From Euryodendron excelsum (taxonomy: Eukaryota; Streptophyta; Magnoliopsida; Ericales; Pentaphylacaceae), in assembly GCA_033060915.1 (NCBI GenBank), contig CM065378.1, positions 14,769,501 to 14,833,500 of the forward strand: a DNA stretch of 64,000 bases, read 5' to 3'. The notes beneath the pieces are model-generated. The model did no database searches. It had not been told where the DNA came from and worked only from the letters and a program-made list of their open reading frames with translations. The translations under genes and the position numbers were made by a program. Positions 1 through 12,044 of this stretch are shown here, piece after piece (the stretch's first letter is position 1; each line of letters starts with the position of its first letter).

Positions 1-439
1 GACAAGATTCTCATTGTGCAAGTCCAACACACCTGACTCATCGAACTTTCAACCAAAAAAAGAACAAAACAATCCTTCCAGCATGTCTTGTTCCTGCTAC
101 TAGATATATCTAGTAGAATGCAAATCTTCCTGCGACGGCGAAGAAGATAAGTCTATTCCCAAACCTGTACAATGGCCCTATTTATTCTTATTAGCTCTTG
201 GTATGTGAAACTCAATGAAATCGTTATATATTCTACCAACAAAAACCTCTCAAGATTAAGGACAACAAATGGACCAGTTTTCTAATAGATGCGATGTTAA
301 TTTCAGTACGCCCTAAACTTCTAAAAAAAAATTCATCCAAATACCAAAAAATCTATCTGCCTGATGACTTGTCAATATATCATACACAACTTTCATGAAG
401 GCAGAAAACGACTTAATCAATTTGTGTTGCATAAAAACT

Positions 440-535
440 TTTTATCACTGATAAGATTCAAACTCCTAACCCCTCTGCTCGTCAAATGACATGCCACCAC
501 TTGACCAGTGTGTTACAATGGCTATGATACTGCAT
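440..535 (-). repeat. tRNA-derived SINE-like unit (candidate)
   Basis: Read on the minus strand, this has an RNA polymerase III A-box-like sequence (TGGTCAAGTGG, about 497-507). About 30 bases downstream is a B-box-like sequence (AGTTTGAATCT, about 455-465). That spacing and order are what a tRNA-derived SINE head shows. The 3' body, A-tail and target-site duplication were not delimited, so the borders are approximate. Confidence 0.35.
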
Positions 536-954
536 GATCCAGTGGAAACTGCTATTCAGACAGGTTTAGTACTCCTTAATAACCACGTTCAGATATTAAA
601 TCAATGGTCTTGCTAAAAGGTAGGAAAGAGCATGTGAAAAGCAACATAACAAATATCGGTGAAAGCTAATCAGCATTCCCCAAAAATATCTGTAAGGACA
701 GTAAGCTCCATAATCCTTTATTCAAACCCGCATACAGATAAATATTAACCCATTACAAACCTGTTGACACGTTACTAACAGAATGAAGCTGGGAGTAACC
801 GCTGCAATCCTCCGTCCTTAAAGACAGCTCTCAGTGAGTGACTTCTGAGCTTCCTGCACCAGTGAAAACAAAATTATTCACCTTGTCTCTCTCACTCTCT
901 GATCAGAACTCACTTTCCATAATTAGGAGAAAAAGAAATAGAGGCATCTAATTG

Positions 955-1090
955 AAATCTAAGGGGAATTATTTTTTTTTAGTTTTTTTTATTTTGCTTT
1001 TTTGGCTTATAAGCAAAAAAAACTAAATGTTTTTTGCTTTATTGCTTTTATAAGCTAAAGATAAGCAAAAAAACTTGGCTTTTTGCTTAC
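955..1090. repeat. AT-rich foldback block (MITE-like)
   Basis: Long T and A runs alternate with copies of TTGGCTTATAAGC-type palindromes and their reverse complements. The same motif style recurs at about 15630-15785, 18290-18500 and 21745-21960, which suggests one family of short foldback elements. The ends and any target-site duplication are not clear. Confidence 0.35.
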
Positions 1091-2246
1091 AAAGAAATGT
1101 GATTATTAGAATAACACATTGCTTTTCAATGATCAAGAAGATGAAGAACATGGTTTAAATAACTTATGTCCTATCATCACTTGCAAACAGGTCATTTTTT
1201 CACTGATCTGAAAGAGACTGCATTAAGAGCAGTCATCATTTCTCTCCCTCTTGTATTGAGTTCAGTCCGTGCCACACTGAGGAGAAAAGATTGAGACCAA
1301 ATCAATTATAATCGAGTAGAGGACCATGAATATCTCACTACAACTTGCATTTAGAGTTAGGACTGTGCTTATCTTGAGAGGGTAGCTGTCAATATAACTG
1401 GGGACAGTACTAATCATCTTGGAGTGGGGAAGATAGTTTTAACATGTATGAAAGCTATGTTCTTCATCTTGCATGGCATGTGGAACTTGTTATCAAATAA
1501 CATGCCCCTTCGAATGGAAAGAAACATTCATGAATCTTCACGAAACATAAAATTTCAAGCAGGCAAATCTTTTACATCCCTAAATTTATCCCTCAGCCAT
1601 AATTTTGAATGTGCCAAAAATACAAAAACAATAATTCAATCTCTCCAGGCCAATCTAAGAATAGGTTAGTTTGCGAAGTCTTCAGAATTAAAGCTTCTTC
1701 GTATCGACAATAGTGAGACAACCTCATGGATTCAATTTCCTGCACAGTTTTATGCACATGACCAGCTGCTAGACTGCAGAGCACTAAACAAACGATCCCA
1801 CCACCTTCACAGGCTAGCATGCAACCCAATAACATATTCTCATTATGCAGTACTAGGATATTTTTGTGACGGTAGGCCACAGCAGGACTTATGGACCAGT
1901 CCTATAGGGTAAATTAGGCATCCTAGTTCACAGAACAGGCTTCAAAATTGGAGAGAGGAGAATAAATTACTAGTGGTAAGTGTGTGCCACATATTGTCTA
2001 GATGTACCAACCTCAACTCCACTAGTTCACCTGATTCGTTTTTCTCCAAAGGGAAAACAATTCCATGTGAAGAAGTTGTCATGTAAAGCTTGACTTGCAA
2101 TTATTCAAGAATAAATCATAACAACATGGTTATCATTTTGGTAAGATATCATCAACTCCTCTAGAGATGTACACATCAGTCATCGCCAGGCAGCAATATA
2201 TATAGTTTGTAGCATGCTCAAAATTCACCAAAAGTTATTGTCACGG

Positions 2247-2507
2247 TGAACACAGATTAAATGGACAACTGCTTGCAAAACAGATTTAACAACAATTATC
2301 ATATTCAACAAGAACTCAAGCTTGTACATCACATATAGATACAGTTTTCCAAACATTCAAACTGTGATGAACTCCATTTCAAATTATAATAGTCGGTAGA
2401 CAAATAAACAACATTGCCAATTGCAAACAATTGGTACACACACTGACACACATGCATCTAAACAATTTTACACTGTAAAATCCAAAAAGTTTTTATTTGC
2501 AGGTAGA
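2247..2507. repeat. Tandem duplication, copy 1 (duplicated 3' flank of the complex I gene)
   Basis: This copy starts at GGTGAACACAGAT, passes through CAAGCTTGTACATCA and ACTGTGATGA, and ends in TTTTTATTTGCAGGTAGATG. Copy 2 starts with the same motifs at 2508 and runs, after an inserted solo LTR, to about 3277, into the last codons of the complex I subunit gene. The duplicated unit is therefore the 3' end and downstream flank of that gene. The two copies have clearly diverged. Confidence 0.7.
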
Positions 2508-3277
2508 TGTGGTGAACACAGATAGGATGGAAAACAACTCGCAACACAGATATAACGACAACAATTTCCAAATTCAACAAGAATTCAAGCTTGTGCATCA
2601 AATATACTGATAGGCCACGTAGGTCTGCCAAACCCAATCCCAAGTATCAACAGTGAACATGGGTTGCATGGACTGCATGGGCATTGCATGGGCGTGTGTA
2701 TGGACGTGGGAGGAGCTGCATGGCTGGCAAAGCTTGCATGGGTCATGCAAGGTGGGAAACAACCACCACCCACTAGAGGCAGCAGTTAGCTAGAGGTGGA
2801 GTTAGTGTAGGAGTGTGTTTCTCATTCATGTATTTTTCATTACTTGTTATTTCCCATTTCGTGTCAGGTCAGTTTAGTAGCTTTAGTTTTGGTTAGGTAG
2901 TGGTGATCATGTATTCGTGGTTTAGTGGGACCTTTCCCTATTTAAGAAATCAGCAATCTGAAATGAAAGGGGCAACAAATTTTCTTCACTCTACTGGGTA
3001 CCATTCTCACCCTAACGAGAATACAACTTCCATCGTAGCCAAGCTTTGACTGGGACCTAACATATACATACATCTTTACAAAACACTCAAACTGTGATGA
3101 TGCATTCCAAATTATAATAGTTGATAGACGAATAATCAACCTTGCCCTATTGCAAACAATTCGAACACACACGTATAAATACATATGTAAATACACACAT
3201 ATACGCACACATACACATGTATGCATCTAAAGGATTTTTAAACTGAAAATCTTACAATTTTTATTTGGAGGTGGAGG
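2508..3277. repeat. Tandem duplication, copy 2 (interrupted by a solo LTR)
   Basis: Second copy of the 2247-2507 unit: GGTGAACACAGAT at 2508, CAAGCTTGTGCATCA near 2587, then a 455-base insertion, then ACTCAAACTGTGATGATGC and ATTATAATAGTTGATAGACG, and finally the TTTTTATTTGGAGGTGGAGG segment at the end of the complex I reading frame. Removing the insertion leaves about 310 bases that align collinearly with copy 1. Confidence 0.7.
2608..3062. mobile_element. Solo LTR, 455 bp, with 5-bp target-site duplication
   Basis: The insertion begins TGATAGG and ends CCTAACA, a TG...CA LTR with matching short inverted ends (6 of 7 positions). It is flanked on both sides by TATAC (2603-2607 and 3063-3067), a 5-bp target-site duplication as made by LTR retrotransposon integrase. 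The pre-insertion site is visible in the paralogous tandem copy at 2247-2507. Inside is a TATA-like CCTATTTAAG at about 2937. There is no internal domain or second LTR, so it is a solo LTR. The superfamily is unknown. Confidence 0.8.
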
Positions 3278-3542
3278 TGCCATAGGCATCTTCAAGGAGG
3301 TCGTCGTAGGGGTCACGACGACCAGGGGCCTGGCTAATCTGAGGATCCCAGAAGAGCTGAGCATTATGTCGGTCGAAGTTCCAGAAACCGTAGGGACGGA
3401 GAGGTAAGCTCCACATCTCCTTGGTCTTGTTGCACCGATCCTTCAAAGTATACAAATGCTCTCTGAACTTGCGATCTCTCTCCTTCGGGTCCTCCATCAA
3501 CCTCAGTATCAAGTTCTCAGCAAACTCCATTACGAACTTCAT
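3261..3542 (-). CDS. Small mitochondrial complex I subunit (plant P1-like, 93 aa)
   Basis: A single coding exon encodes 93 residues, ATG at 3542 to TAA at 3261; the GTG just upstream is not needed as a start. The protein is hydrophilic at its C-terminal end, with landmarks DPKERDRKFREH (about residues 19-30), RPYGFWNFDRHNAQLFWDPQ (about 49-68) and PGRRDPYDDLL near the end. I recognise these as a conserved plant family found in mitochondrial NADH dehydrogenase (complex I), resembling Arabidopsis At1g67350 from memory. Its role would be a membrane-arm accessory subunit rather than a catalytic one. There is no cleavable presequence. A 5'-UTR intron is likely: AG|GTAACAA on the minus strand at about 3748/3747, with an acceptor just upstream of the ATG. 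The next gene leftward is absent; only a duplicated piece of this gene's own 3' end lies there. The family call is firm, the exact subunit name is not. Confidence 0.75.
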   Translation of the reverse strand: MKFVMEFAENLILRLMEDPKERDRKFREHLYTLKDRCNKTKEMWSLPLRPYGFWNFDRHNAQLFWDPQISQAPGRRDPYDDLLEDAYGTSTSK

Positions 3543-3815
3543 CACTCCTTGCTTTCAATGCGTCAGAAAATTCAAATTTGCATTAACAAAAAAAACAAAA
3601 ACCCTAGGTTTACGCCAATGAATCAAATACGAATCCCTCGGTTCAAAATTGAACTCATAGACGGTTACGAACACAGAAGAAATGAAAATCCGAGCGAATG
3701 TCGCGATCCAGACAATGAATGAGAGAAAGATAGTAGAGAATTGTTACCTCTTTGCAGATCGGAACTTGCGAGATGCAGAACAGTGTGTTCCTCGTATGAA
3801 CTTCTGCAACAGTGC

Positions 3816-3829
3816 TATATATATATATA
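3816..3829 (-). promoter_or_regulatory. TATA box of the complex I subunit gene
   Basis: A run of alternating T and A sits about 30 bases upstream (minus strand) of the inferred transcript start near 3790, and about 70 bases upstream of the putative 5'-UTR intron donor at 3747. Its position fits a core promoter. It is inferred from spacing only. Confidence 0.45.
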
Positions 3830-3849
3830 CTCACGAGTCACCACTAAGG

Positions 3850-6800
3850 GAAAATTTAAAGTGTAGATTAGAGAATATGGGCTCGGGCTAAGGCCCATAA
3901 CCTTAAATAAGATAGGCCTTGAAGCTATTGTCATAGTCAGATTAATTTGGGTAATCGGGGCCCAAGTAGCTATTACATTACACATCTCTAGTTCTCTACT
4001 AATCACTCGTAAAAAAAATTCAGTACAAAAGTACAAGAGCAAAAAAATTAAATTGATACATAAATAAATTCATGAAGTTTATTCTTCAAAGACATAATAG
4101 AAAAAGATGTTTATTACATGTACTACACAATCAAAACAAAAAACAATAAGTATTTTTTGTTAGGTTCTATATTTATTCAAAAAAATGGAAAATTTCTTAT
4201 TTCAACGTATGTACACATATTGTACCAAAAATAGTACAAAATTTTACTAAGTCCTGAACATTATCCTATATTGGTTTAAATATTTTTCATTAAACATTAT
4301 CCTATATTGGTTTAACTAGGGCAACCTTGGCTTTACATGACAAATGACTATGAATGCACTAAAGATTGCTCAAGGAGTTTTGACTTAGAGGCCATTTTAA
4401 TTCATGACAGAGCAGTTTCATTTTGCAAGTAGTAGTTTTTGTATAAAAAAAAAAATTGTGAAAACTGACAATTTTACCGTTTAAAGGGATTCATATAACA
4501 AATCGAGTGTTGCTTTTTTTTTTTTTGGGGTTGAGCAGAAAGGTGAGAAGAGACTATCAACGTAGTAACTCTTTTTAGGCGTGAGCATAGGATTTTCACT
4601 CATTGCGGAACATTCGGTTTTAAGCCATAGCTATTGACTTGAAAAGGATGAGTTCGTCACTACAACCTTACCAAAGTGTAAGCGGCATTCATCATTTTCT
4701 CAATAATATCTGGTTCACGCAATTAATACTGTAAACAAATTCAAATATGCTATTGTTGAGAGAAGAGCGGAGTTTTAAACCCAACTGCTGAAGCTAACTC
4801 AACCACTATCTTAGTGGTTGAGTTCTGGCTTTTTAGTATAATATAAATAGTACAAACAAAAATATTTTTGGCAAACGTCAGGATTGCCGGGGCAATAAGG
4901 CCATCCTCAAATTAGGATTGAATTTGGAATTCAATTGGTTCTCTAACTCAAGTTAGCCAGTACACTAGCTAGTTCTTGGTTGTAATATTCATAGGAGCAT
5001 GTAGATCAAATTCATCCCCCACATTCTATAAGTACTAATTGACTTGAGGATAGCCACCACACAAATCTTTCACATTCGAGGGACAGGTAGCTTCAAGAGA
5101 AAAATCAACATCACCCATGTGAAAATGTACTGTCAGAACGACTATTATTACTGCATTTTCTCACGTTTTCACAGCGGAAGTATGTGTTGAGTCCTTGGAG
5201 GAGTTTCCTCATTTTACCAAAAAGTCTATGCGCATTCATTTTCCTTCTAGATAGCCGTCACTAAATCTGGCACGCAATAGCATAGTCACCCTTTGCGGCA
5301 GTCATGGCTTATTATCACGAAAATTAAATTCTAGTAAAATTATGACACATTTTTTTTGTGTTTTTTCTTTAAAGATCATACATCCAATAAAACTAATATC
5401 ATAAAACGGATAATGACTAAAATATATCTTGAAGTAATATGTAAATAAAGAAAAAATTTAAAGGGGTATTTTAATCATTAAATAATTACTACAAAAATAA
5501 AAGTCCAATTTAGGAGTTAATTTATATGATAATTTTTCATTCATTTTCTTAACATTGCAAAATACTGCTAACAAATGTATTGATTGATATAAATAGATAG
5601 TTTAGGAGTCAATATGTTACGTTTTATAGTTTAATGGGCATTTAATGATACTGGAGATTATAGTTCAAGAGGTATTTTTATAATTAACATTAAATGTTTA
5701 AAGTTCTTTATATCAAAACGAGTTTTTTTTTTTTTAAAGTTTAACACATCTAAGCGAATTTTATATAACGGTACATTCCATTTTTAAAATAAAAAATTCT
5801 TTAAAATAAAATGACAATACTTTTCTGCTTGTTTGTTGGCAGCAACAAAACTCAACCCTAATGACTTGCCTGTTCCAGGGATGCTAATAGTTACAAAAAG
5901 CTACAAAATTGAAGGATATTAATGAGATGCATTTGTGCCCACAGTATAAAGTAATGCTTTTCAAACAAAATTTTTATACAAATTGGTATGATTATTTGTG
6001 ATTTCTTCTAAATTTAAAAAATTTAATCCAAAATATCAATTTACTTACTGTCACATTATTTTGGTAAAAAATTTTGTATTTTAATATAAAAGTATGCAAA
6101 ATGGTTCTATTTCAATAAGAACGACATTTTGTGCAGCATTTTCTTTATTGCTTGTAGGATAGGACACATCAAGTTGGAACTTGGAATCGACTTTCTATAT
6201 GTGTTCTCTATTTTTTTTCGTTTTGTTTTTTGTCCAATTTTTTTCTACTTTTTCCTATTGTGGAGAATCACAGAAGCCATTATGCTCCATTGGTTCACCT
6301 AAAAAACAAGAGAGAAAGATACAAATACTCTAAATATCTGCAATATTCTTTGTTCGAATTTCTTTAGCATAATTTGATTAGGTTCCCAAAAGAAAAAAAA
6401 TTGCAGTAGGCATTAGTGGGTCCCCTATTATAAAGCTAAAATTCCAGTGACAGTAATTAGTATTACCATACTCCTGAAATTTGTCCAAAAACAGAAAAGA
6501 AAATTAAAGCTTTGGATGATCACATGTATGGTCCTAACCTTGCAGATTCCACAACTGCAGCCACATTCTTCTTTTGTATACATCCCAAGGACCACCTCAT
6601 AACCACTATCTAAAATTGTATTCTTATAGAATCACAATGTATTTTCTCATTGATCTCTCATAGAATAAGTAGGGCTAGCTAGAAAACAAATGAGCAAACC
6701 CCAACCTATCAAAATTAGGACATGTGATCAAGGGTTTGACATTCTTTCATAAACTGTTTAGCAATCTATACTCAGCTTCATATTACATAAAAAATAAAAA

Positions 6801-7462
6801 ATAAAAAGTAAATTGTGATACGTGATGTTACGTGGAAAAAATATTGAAAAAAAATACTTTCAATGAAAAAATATTGCATGACAAAATCTGATAAATACAA
6901 ATACTAAAAAACTTAACACTACCTAACCAACTTTAGTGATGTCCTTGCATTATGATTGTAAACCAAAGCAATAGGCTTTCAGTGGACTGGGCTTTAGACC
7001 ATCTCTCTGCCTAGGTTTCAATACTGATTGTGGGATGAAACTAAACAAACAATCAAATGATGTAAAGGAGAGATTAAGTGCACTACCACCATGAGATGTC
7101 TTTCTGCGTATATATACTTCTTTTTATATTATGTTTCCTTCTTTTTATTTTAATGGGTTCCAGATGGGGCATGGAGTTCCCCCAAACAAGCACATTCTCC
7201 ACTTGCATAGTGCATTTATCTCTCTCTCCCACTATTCCTTTCCCCTCCTTTTAATCCAATCTTTTTCATCTTTTTCTTTGGTCAATCTCCTACTCCCTCT
7301 GACTCTTTTTGACCAACACATAAAAGGCACAGAACAAAAGAAAGAGAAGGGTTGATGAAAATATAGTTAATGATAATAAATGGCCTGGGATCCCTTCTGT
7401 TATATGTCCTATTAACCTTACCTTTCCCATTCTCTAATTGCCTTACAACTGGCATCTCAAAA

Positions 7463-7501
<39 letters not shown>

Positions 7502-8200
7502 GTTGTGCTTTGAATTTTGAACTTTCAACTTTATTTCTCATTTAAGATTGATAATTGATACCTTACCTTTACCCTAAAGTTAAGCCAGATTTCGGCTCTC
7601 TATAATGTGGTTGGTTATTCATCCCCTTCCCATTAACCTAATTTTGTTATTTTCTGATAGTTTCTTCCACCAATAGGTCTTATCCTCAAACAATGAAAGC
7701 ATAAACTAGTAGGATCATGAGTTCATCATCCCCATCTTATGTGATGATTTCAAATCGAATCCAACCTCTAAAAGTAACTAAAGGAGAAAAAAAATCTATA
7801 AAATGAAGGCACAAATGATCAGTACTAATAAAATCTCACTCAAATGTGAGGTTTAAGAGTTAAAAAAAAAAAAACTCTTTAGTAACAAAAAAATAATAAT
7901 AATAATAAAAGTAATACCGCAAATATATACTGTAATACTATGAATTGTTTTCCAAAATAAAGGATCGAAAGTTAAAAATAATAACCAAATAAAAAGCAGT
8001 ATAAAGGAGAGAGAAGAGGCAAACAAGGATTGAAATGACACTCCCTATCTAAAAAGGTCAAAAAGAACTATGAAATGACAGAAAAATTGAATTTTAGGAA
8101 ATTTAGTCTGTGTAATTACGGAAATTTAAGGCAGCTAAAATGCTCCATAGTACAAAAAAGCCCTCTTAGGACCTCATAATTACCTACTTCTCTATACAGA
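3850..8200. other. Intergenic stretch, AT-rich, no gene seen
   Basis: About 4.3 kb between the complex I gene promoter and the 3' end of the F-box gene. It holds a 22-base direct repeat (AACATTATCCTATATTGG, at 4257 and 4293, period 36), a possible MITE around 5950-6100, and a GA microsatellite at 7467-7499. The reading frames are short, low complexity and not conserved in any way I recognise. Confidence 0.6.
7467..7499. repeat. (GA)n microsatellite
   Basis: About 16 uninterrupted GA units in intergenic DNA downstream of the F-box gene. It is a likely length-polymorphic marker. Confidence 0.95.
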
Positions 8201-8335
8201 CAACGACCACGATAAAAAAGCTCAACTGAATTTTTTCCACCATACTGGGCGGAAATTTTCCTCTCTCACCATTTTCAAAGACTCAAGTGCCGTTACCGTC
8301 ACAGTCACAGTCCTCGTCAAGCCGTCACCGTTACA

Positions 8336-10031
8336 TTAACTCTCGACCATGGCATCATCATTGGCCTCCCCATCCCCGTTGACATTTCCGTTACCGTTAG
8401 CATCATGGTCTCCATCTTCGTCGACCCACCTCTCCACGGGTACGCACTCCGCCTTATGGCGCATCTTCCAATCAAGCGCCTGACACGCGCGTGAGCAGTA
8501 GTTGACAGCGCCGCAAACAGAGCACCGACGAAACTCATGCCTCCTCGTCTCGGGCCGCCCACACCCGGTGTGAGAGCACAAGCGGAGCCCCGGACCAGGC
8601 ACACCGCCCCGAGCCGCGAACCACTCGGTCAGGAACCGACTAGCCGGGTGGGCCTCCGGCGCCGGCACGTTGCAGCCGAAATCGCTGAGCAACGGACACC
8701 CGGCGCTCGAGCCCGTCATGTGGCGAAGGTGAGGGAGTGGGTTCCACGTCAGCCATGAACGGGAAGTCAGCGCCGACGGGGGAATGGAGAGGACGGCAGC
8801 CAGCTCGCGAGCGTTGGCTTGGACCAGGAAACGGCGGCCCTCGGCGATATTCTGCCGCACGCCGTAGCCGTCCTGGAGGCAGTGACCGAGCTCACGGAGA
8901 GCGTCGATGTGGCCGAGGAAGGCGGCTCGCGCGCATAGAGCCACCCCTGCTCTGAGGTCCTTGTCGTTCTTCGAGCCACCACTGCCGTTGAACTGAATCA
9001 CCGCGAGCGAGTATAGCGCAGGCGCGTGAGAGTTAATCGCCGCCTTGGCCATCAGCGAAGCTCCGCTTCCTCGGTTTCGCAAGCAGTAGAAACGAATCTG
9101 AATTAAATTAACATATAAACAACAATTATGAGTCCACCATTAATTCACTGAAGACAATCATACAACGGAATGTTGACGACAGATTTGGAACAGTTGATTA
9201 ATGAATAATATGTATATATATTTATGTGTACGTATATATTGCCTGTTTGTTATACTGACCATGCCGAGAGTGTAGCAGGCTTCAACGTTTCCAGAATCGG
9301 CACAAAGTTTCAAGAATCGCTGAGCGGACTCACTCCAGTTCTTAGCTTTAACGGCAAGCATTTTTGTAGAAGCTTTGGAAAGAACCATAGAATGTTGACC
9401 CAAGGCGTTTAGTCTCTTGCATCTGTTATCATATAATCCACAATATCAGACTCAACAGCTAGTAACAGCAAAATCAACAGACGAAAACCAAGGACAAAAA
9501 AAAATCATTTCTCAATCCACGACAAAAATTCGCTTATCAAAAAGGCCTTTTGGGTGAAAAAGTTTGGAAGTCCGTAAAATTTCATGGATTGAGAAGAAAT
9601 TTCAAATAAAGAACTAGAATGAAAATTCGAAGAATCAGGTCGATTCAGCAACTTTAAGACAAATGTTCGATATTGAAATCTGATTAAACGGCGGGATTTT
9701 TATGTGACGACTAAAAACTTGCCAATAAAACAAACCCACGAAGGAAACGAGACTGAAGAAAAAGCAAATTGCAAGAACAGGGGACATACGTTATCAAAAC
9801 GTTGATAAAATCTGCAGAACAACCGGCGGTGGAGCTAAGATTGCAGAGAATAGAAACGACAAGATCGTCTGGTAACTTGTCGAACAAATCACACTCTCCG
9901 GCAGCCTCCGGCGAGATCTTCGAACGTTTCCGGCTAGTCCTCAGTTCTCCAGGGAAATCCCTTCTTCTCTTTACTGTTCTCTCCCAACACATGTCCACTT
10001 TCGGATAACAAACCCCCCGCCTTGTTCTCAT
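8336..10031 (-). CDS. F-box protein with Sel1-like repeats and MYND zinc finger (At1g67340-like)
   Basis: Three exons, 10031-9790, 9422-9260 and 9097-8336, with GT-AG introns (donors GTATGT and GTCAGT; acceptors AACAG and TTCAG), give a 388-residue protein. A basic N-terminus with a TRRGVCYPKV motif is followed by an F-box (about 49-90, LPDDLVVSILCNLSS). Sel1/TPR-like helical repeats lie around 148-240 (AKAAINSHAPALYSLAVIQF; ALRELGHCLQDGYGV). A MYND zinc finger spans 309-353, with C309, C314, C327, C330, C336, C340, a histidine and C353. The tail is an Asp/Asn/Gly-rich low-complexity stretch from a degenerate repeat. Known role of the family: substrate-binding subunit of an SCF ubiquitin ligase, with MYND as a protein-interaction finger. 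The target is unknown. Order and content match Arabidopsis At1g67340 closely. Exons 1 and 3 are GC-rich against the AT-rich flanks. No defect seen. Confidence 0.92.
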
Positions 10032-10119
10032 CCCTCTCAGTCTCCCTCTCTATATAAATAAATATCAATACGCCTATGTATGTGATCTTCTCTTCTCTCT
10101 AGAGAGATGAAGGAGAAAG

Positions 10120-10380
10120 CAAGCTGAGGCCTTATATAAAGAGGAAGAAGGAACGAGAGGCCTTATCAAACAGACCAACAACAACTACGACAAAAGCCGA
10201 ACGTAAATAAATAACCCTTGCAGGAGGAGGGTGTACTTATTTACAACAATACCCCCGAGTTGTCGTACCTGCCAGAACTCGGTCAAACGGCGCTGACCAG
10301 ATCCGTCCGTCCGTCGTCGTCGGCGTTTGGTTGCTGCGTACTGAATAAATGCCTCTCCTTTGTCTGCACGCTTTATAGAG
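10120..10380 (-). promoter_or_regulatory. Promoter / 5'-UTR region of the F-box gene with two TATA-like sites
   Basis: On the minus strand a TATATAA lies at 10132-10138, which would place the transcript start near 10105 and leave a 5' leader of about 75 bases. A second site, CTATAAAG, lies at about 10370-10377. CT/GA-rich runs surround both, as is common in plant leaders. Which site is used cannot be told from sequence. Confidence 0.4.
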
Positions 10381-10928
10381 AGAGCTCTGTGCTCGAACAA
10401 TGGGAAATGAGAGAGATTTATAGATATGTACAATCCAAACCTCTTCATCTCCCTTTATTTATTGTTGGTTTGAGGTGAGGAGGAGGAGGAGGAGAAAGCT
10501 GGGTGGGATTTTGCTTTTTTTATTTTTATTTTGTATTCTCTCTAAAATTACCTGGGTTTGTTTTAAAAGCGGTTAATTTTGTTGTATGCAAGCAACTAAC
10601 TACGGTTAATTTCGAAAACCAATTGAACAGACTTTGACATAAACACCACCATTTACTGCGCGTGTAAATCACTCTCTTTAGACAATTTGGCATATTTAGG
10701 GACTAGCCAAGCCGAACTAAGTACCGTGTTATTTGAAGGATATTATTAACATGCGTCCTTAAAGCATATTTTAAACACGTATTATATGTTTGTGTAAAGT
10801 ATTAAAATTTATATTTTTATAATTTTTAATGTTAAAAATAAAATTTTTAACTTTATACAACCAAACAAAACATATTTAAAATATGTTTTAAAGACACATA
10901 CTAGTATTTGTTGTATGACTTGTATTTA

Positions 10929-11066
10929 ATAGTATACCACTTACCTGCAACCCAAGGAGAGAGGCGAGGCAACCTGGCTACAAGTAATGGATTATTCAGT
11001 AGTATACCACTAAGTTGCAATCCTTGGAGATTAGAAATTATTTGCTATTTCAGTACTTGGAGTATA
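10929..11066. repeat. Two-copy tandem duplication, period about 70
   Basis: TAGTATACCACTTACCTGCA (about 10929) and TAGTATACCACTAAGTTGCA (about 10999) each lead into a CAACCCAAGGAGA / CAATCCTTGGAGA segment. Two diverged copies lie head to tail in non-coding DNA. Confidence 0.55.
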
Positions 11067-12044
11067 GTTTAGATCTTTCATGTTATCGTGTTTCACGTGC
11101 TTTTCACATGACATAAACAATAGAAGGAAATGGAGAGAGGTTTTTGTAATGTGTAGAATGGATGCAATTTGAACACGTAGAGGGTCTTAAAAGGGTTATC
11201 ATGTAGAGGAGCAGCAAGATATTTTTGTTGTATAAATTGAATTCTATTCAAAATTACATTGAAAAATTAATGAATTTGCTCGGTGGAACAAGGCCTCCCA
11301 TCCACATTCTCAGTTGGGTTTGAGTCACCTCTCACTTTTCGGAAAGGCTGTGATTGTTGCCACATTACACCTCTTACTTTGACAAAAAAAAAAAAAAAGA
11401 AATGCGTTTAAACCTTTTTTATTTAACTTTCTAGATTATTTCAAATGACTCAAAAACATATCTGCATCATGAAACAAATTTAAGTATATTATTTTTGTAT
11501 GCACTTTGAGAATATTTCTTAATTTATTGATCTGAATTCAAATTGAGCTTTAAATCAACTTTATCCAACGATATTATGGTAATCTGAATGAACGCAGAGT
11601 CTAGCTTTAGCAACTTAATTTGATTTGCAGGATAGTTGTAAAGTAGGAGGTGTGTAGCACGCTTAGGAGATCGCGTGGAAGGGAGGGCTCTACAAAACAA
11701 ATTCAGGTAGAGAATTCTCGGCGCTCGTCGAAGACCAAACCACTGAACGTCAAAATGATGATTCAGCACCCACACAGGTTTAGTTACTCTTTTGTTTGTT
11801 TTTACTTGCCAATTTTTTGTTTCTGCTTTTCCTTTTCTACCCTTTATTTTGTTAGTTTCCGTATCCTCCTCACCTTCTTCTGTCCAAAACAAAAAAACAT
11901 TTCCAACTGAGAATCGCCAAATCCAAAACAACGTTCCAATATAAAGACACGTGATTTCACTCGCTGACACCTGCTATATTGTGAGAAATTATTTAGTATT
12001 TGAGAAGCACCATACAATCTTACTTCTTTTGACACAATACACGT

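Larger units (their letters stand above)
1..2246. other. Intergenic stretch without a supported gene
   Basis: No reading frame here has a recognisable domain. The stretch holds a SINE-like unit near 440-535 and an AT-rich self-complementary block at 955-1090 built from runs related to GCTTATAAGC. On the minus strand two short segments (818-853 and about 1217-1277) follow good-looking splice acceptors, but they could not be joined into a protein; they are discussed under the findings. Confidence 0.5.

Noticed and set aside
11524..11970. 148-codon open frame on the minus strand
   Set aside because: Low-complexity Lys/Glu and aromatic mixture, no family resemblance, and no promoter or splice context.
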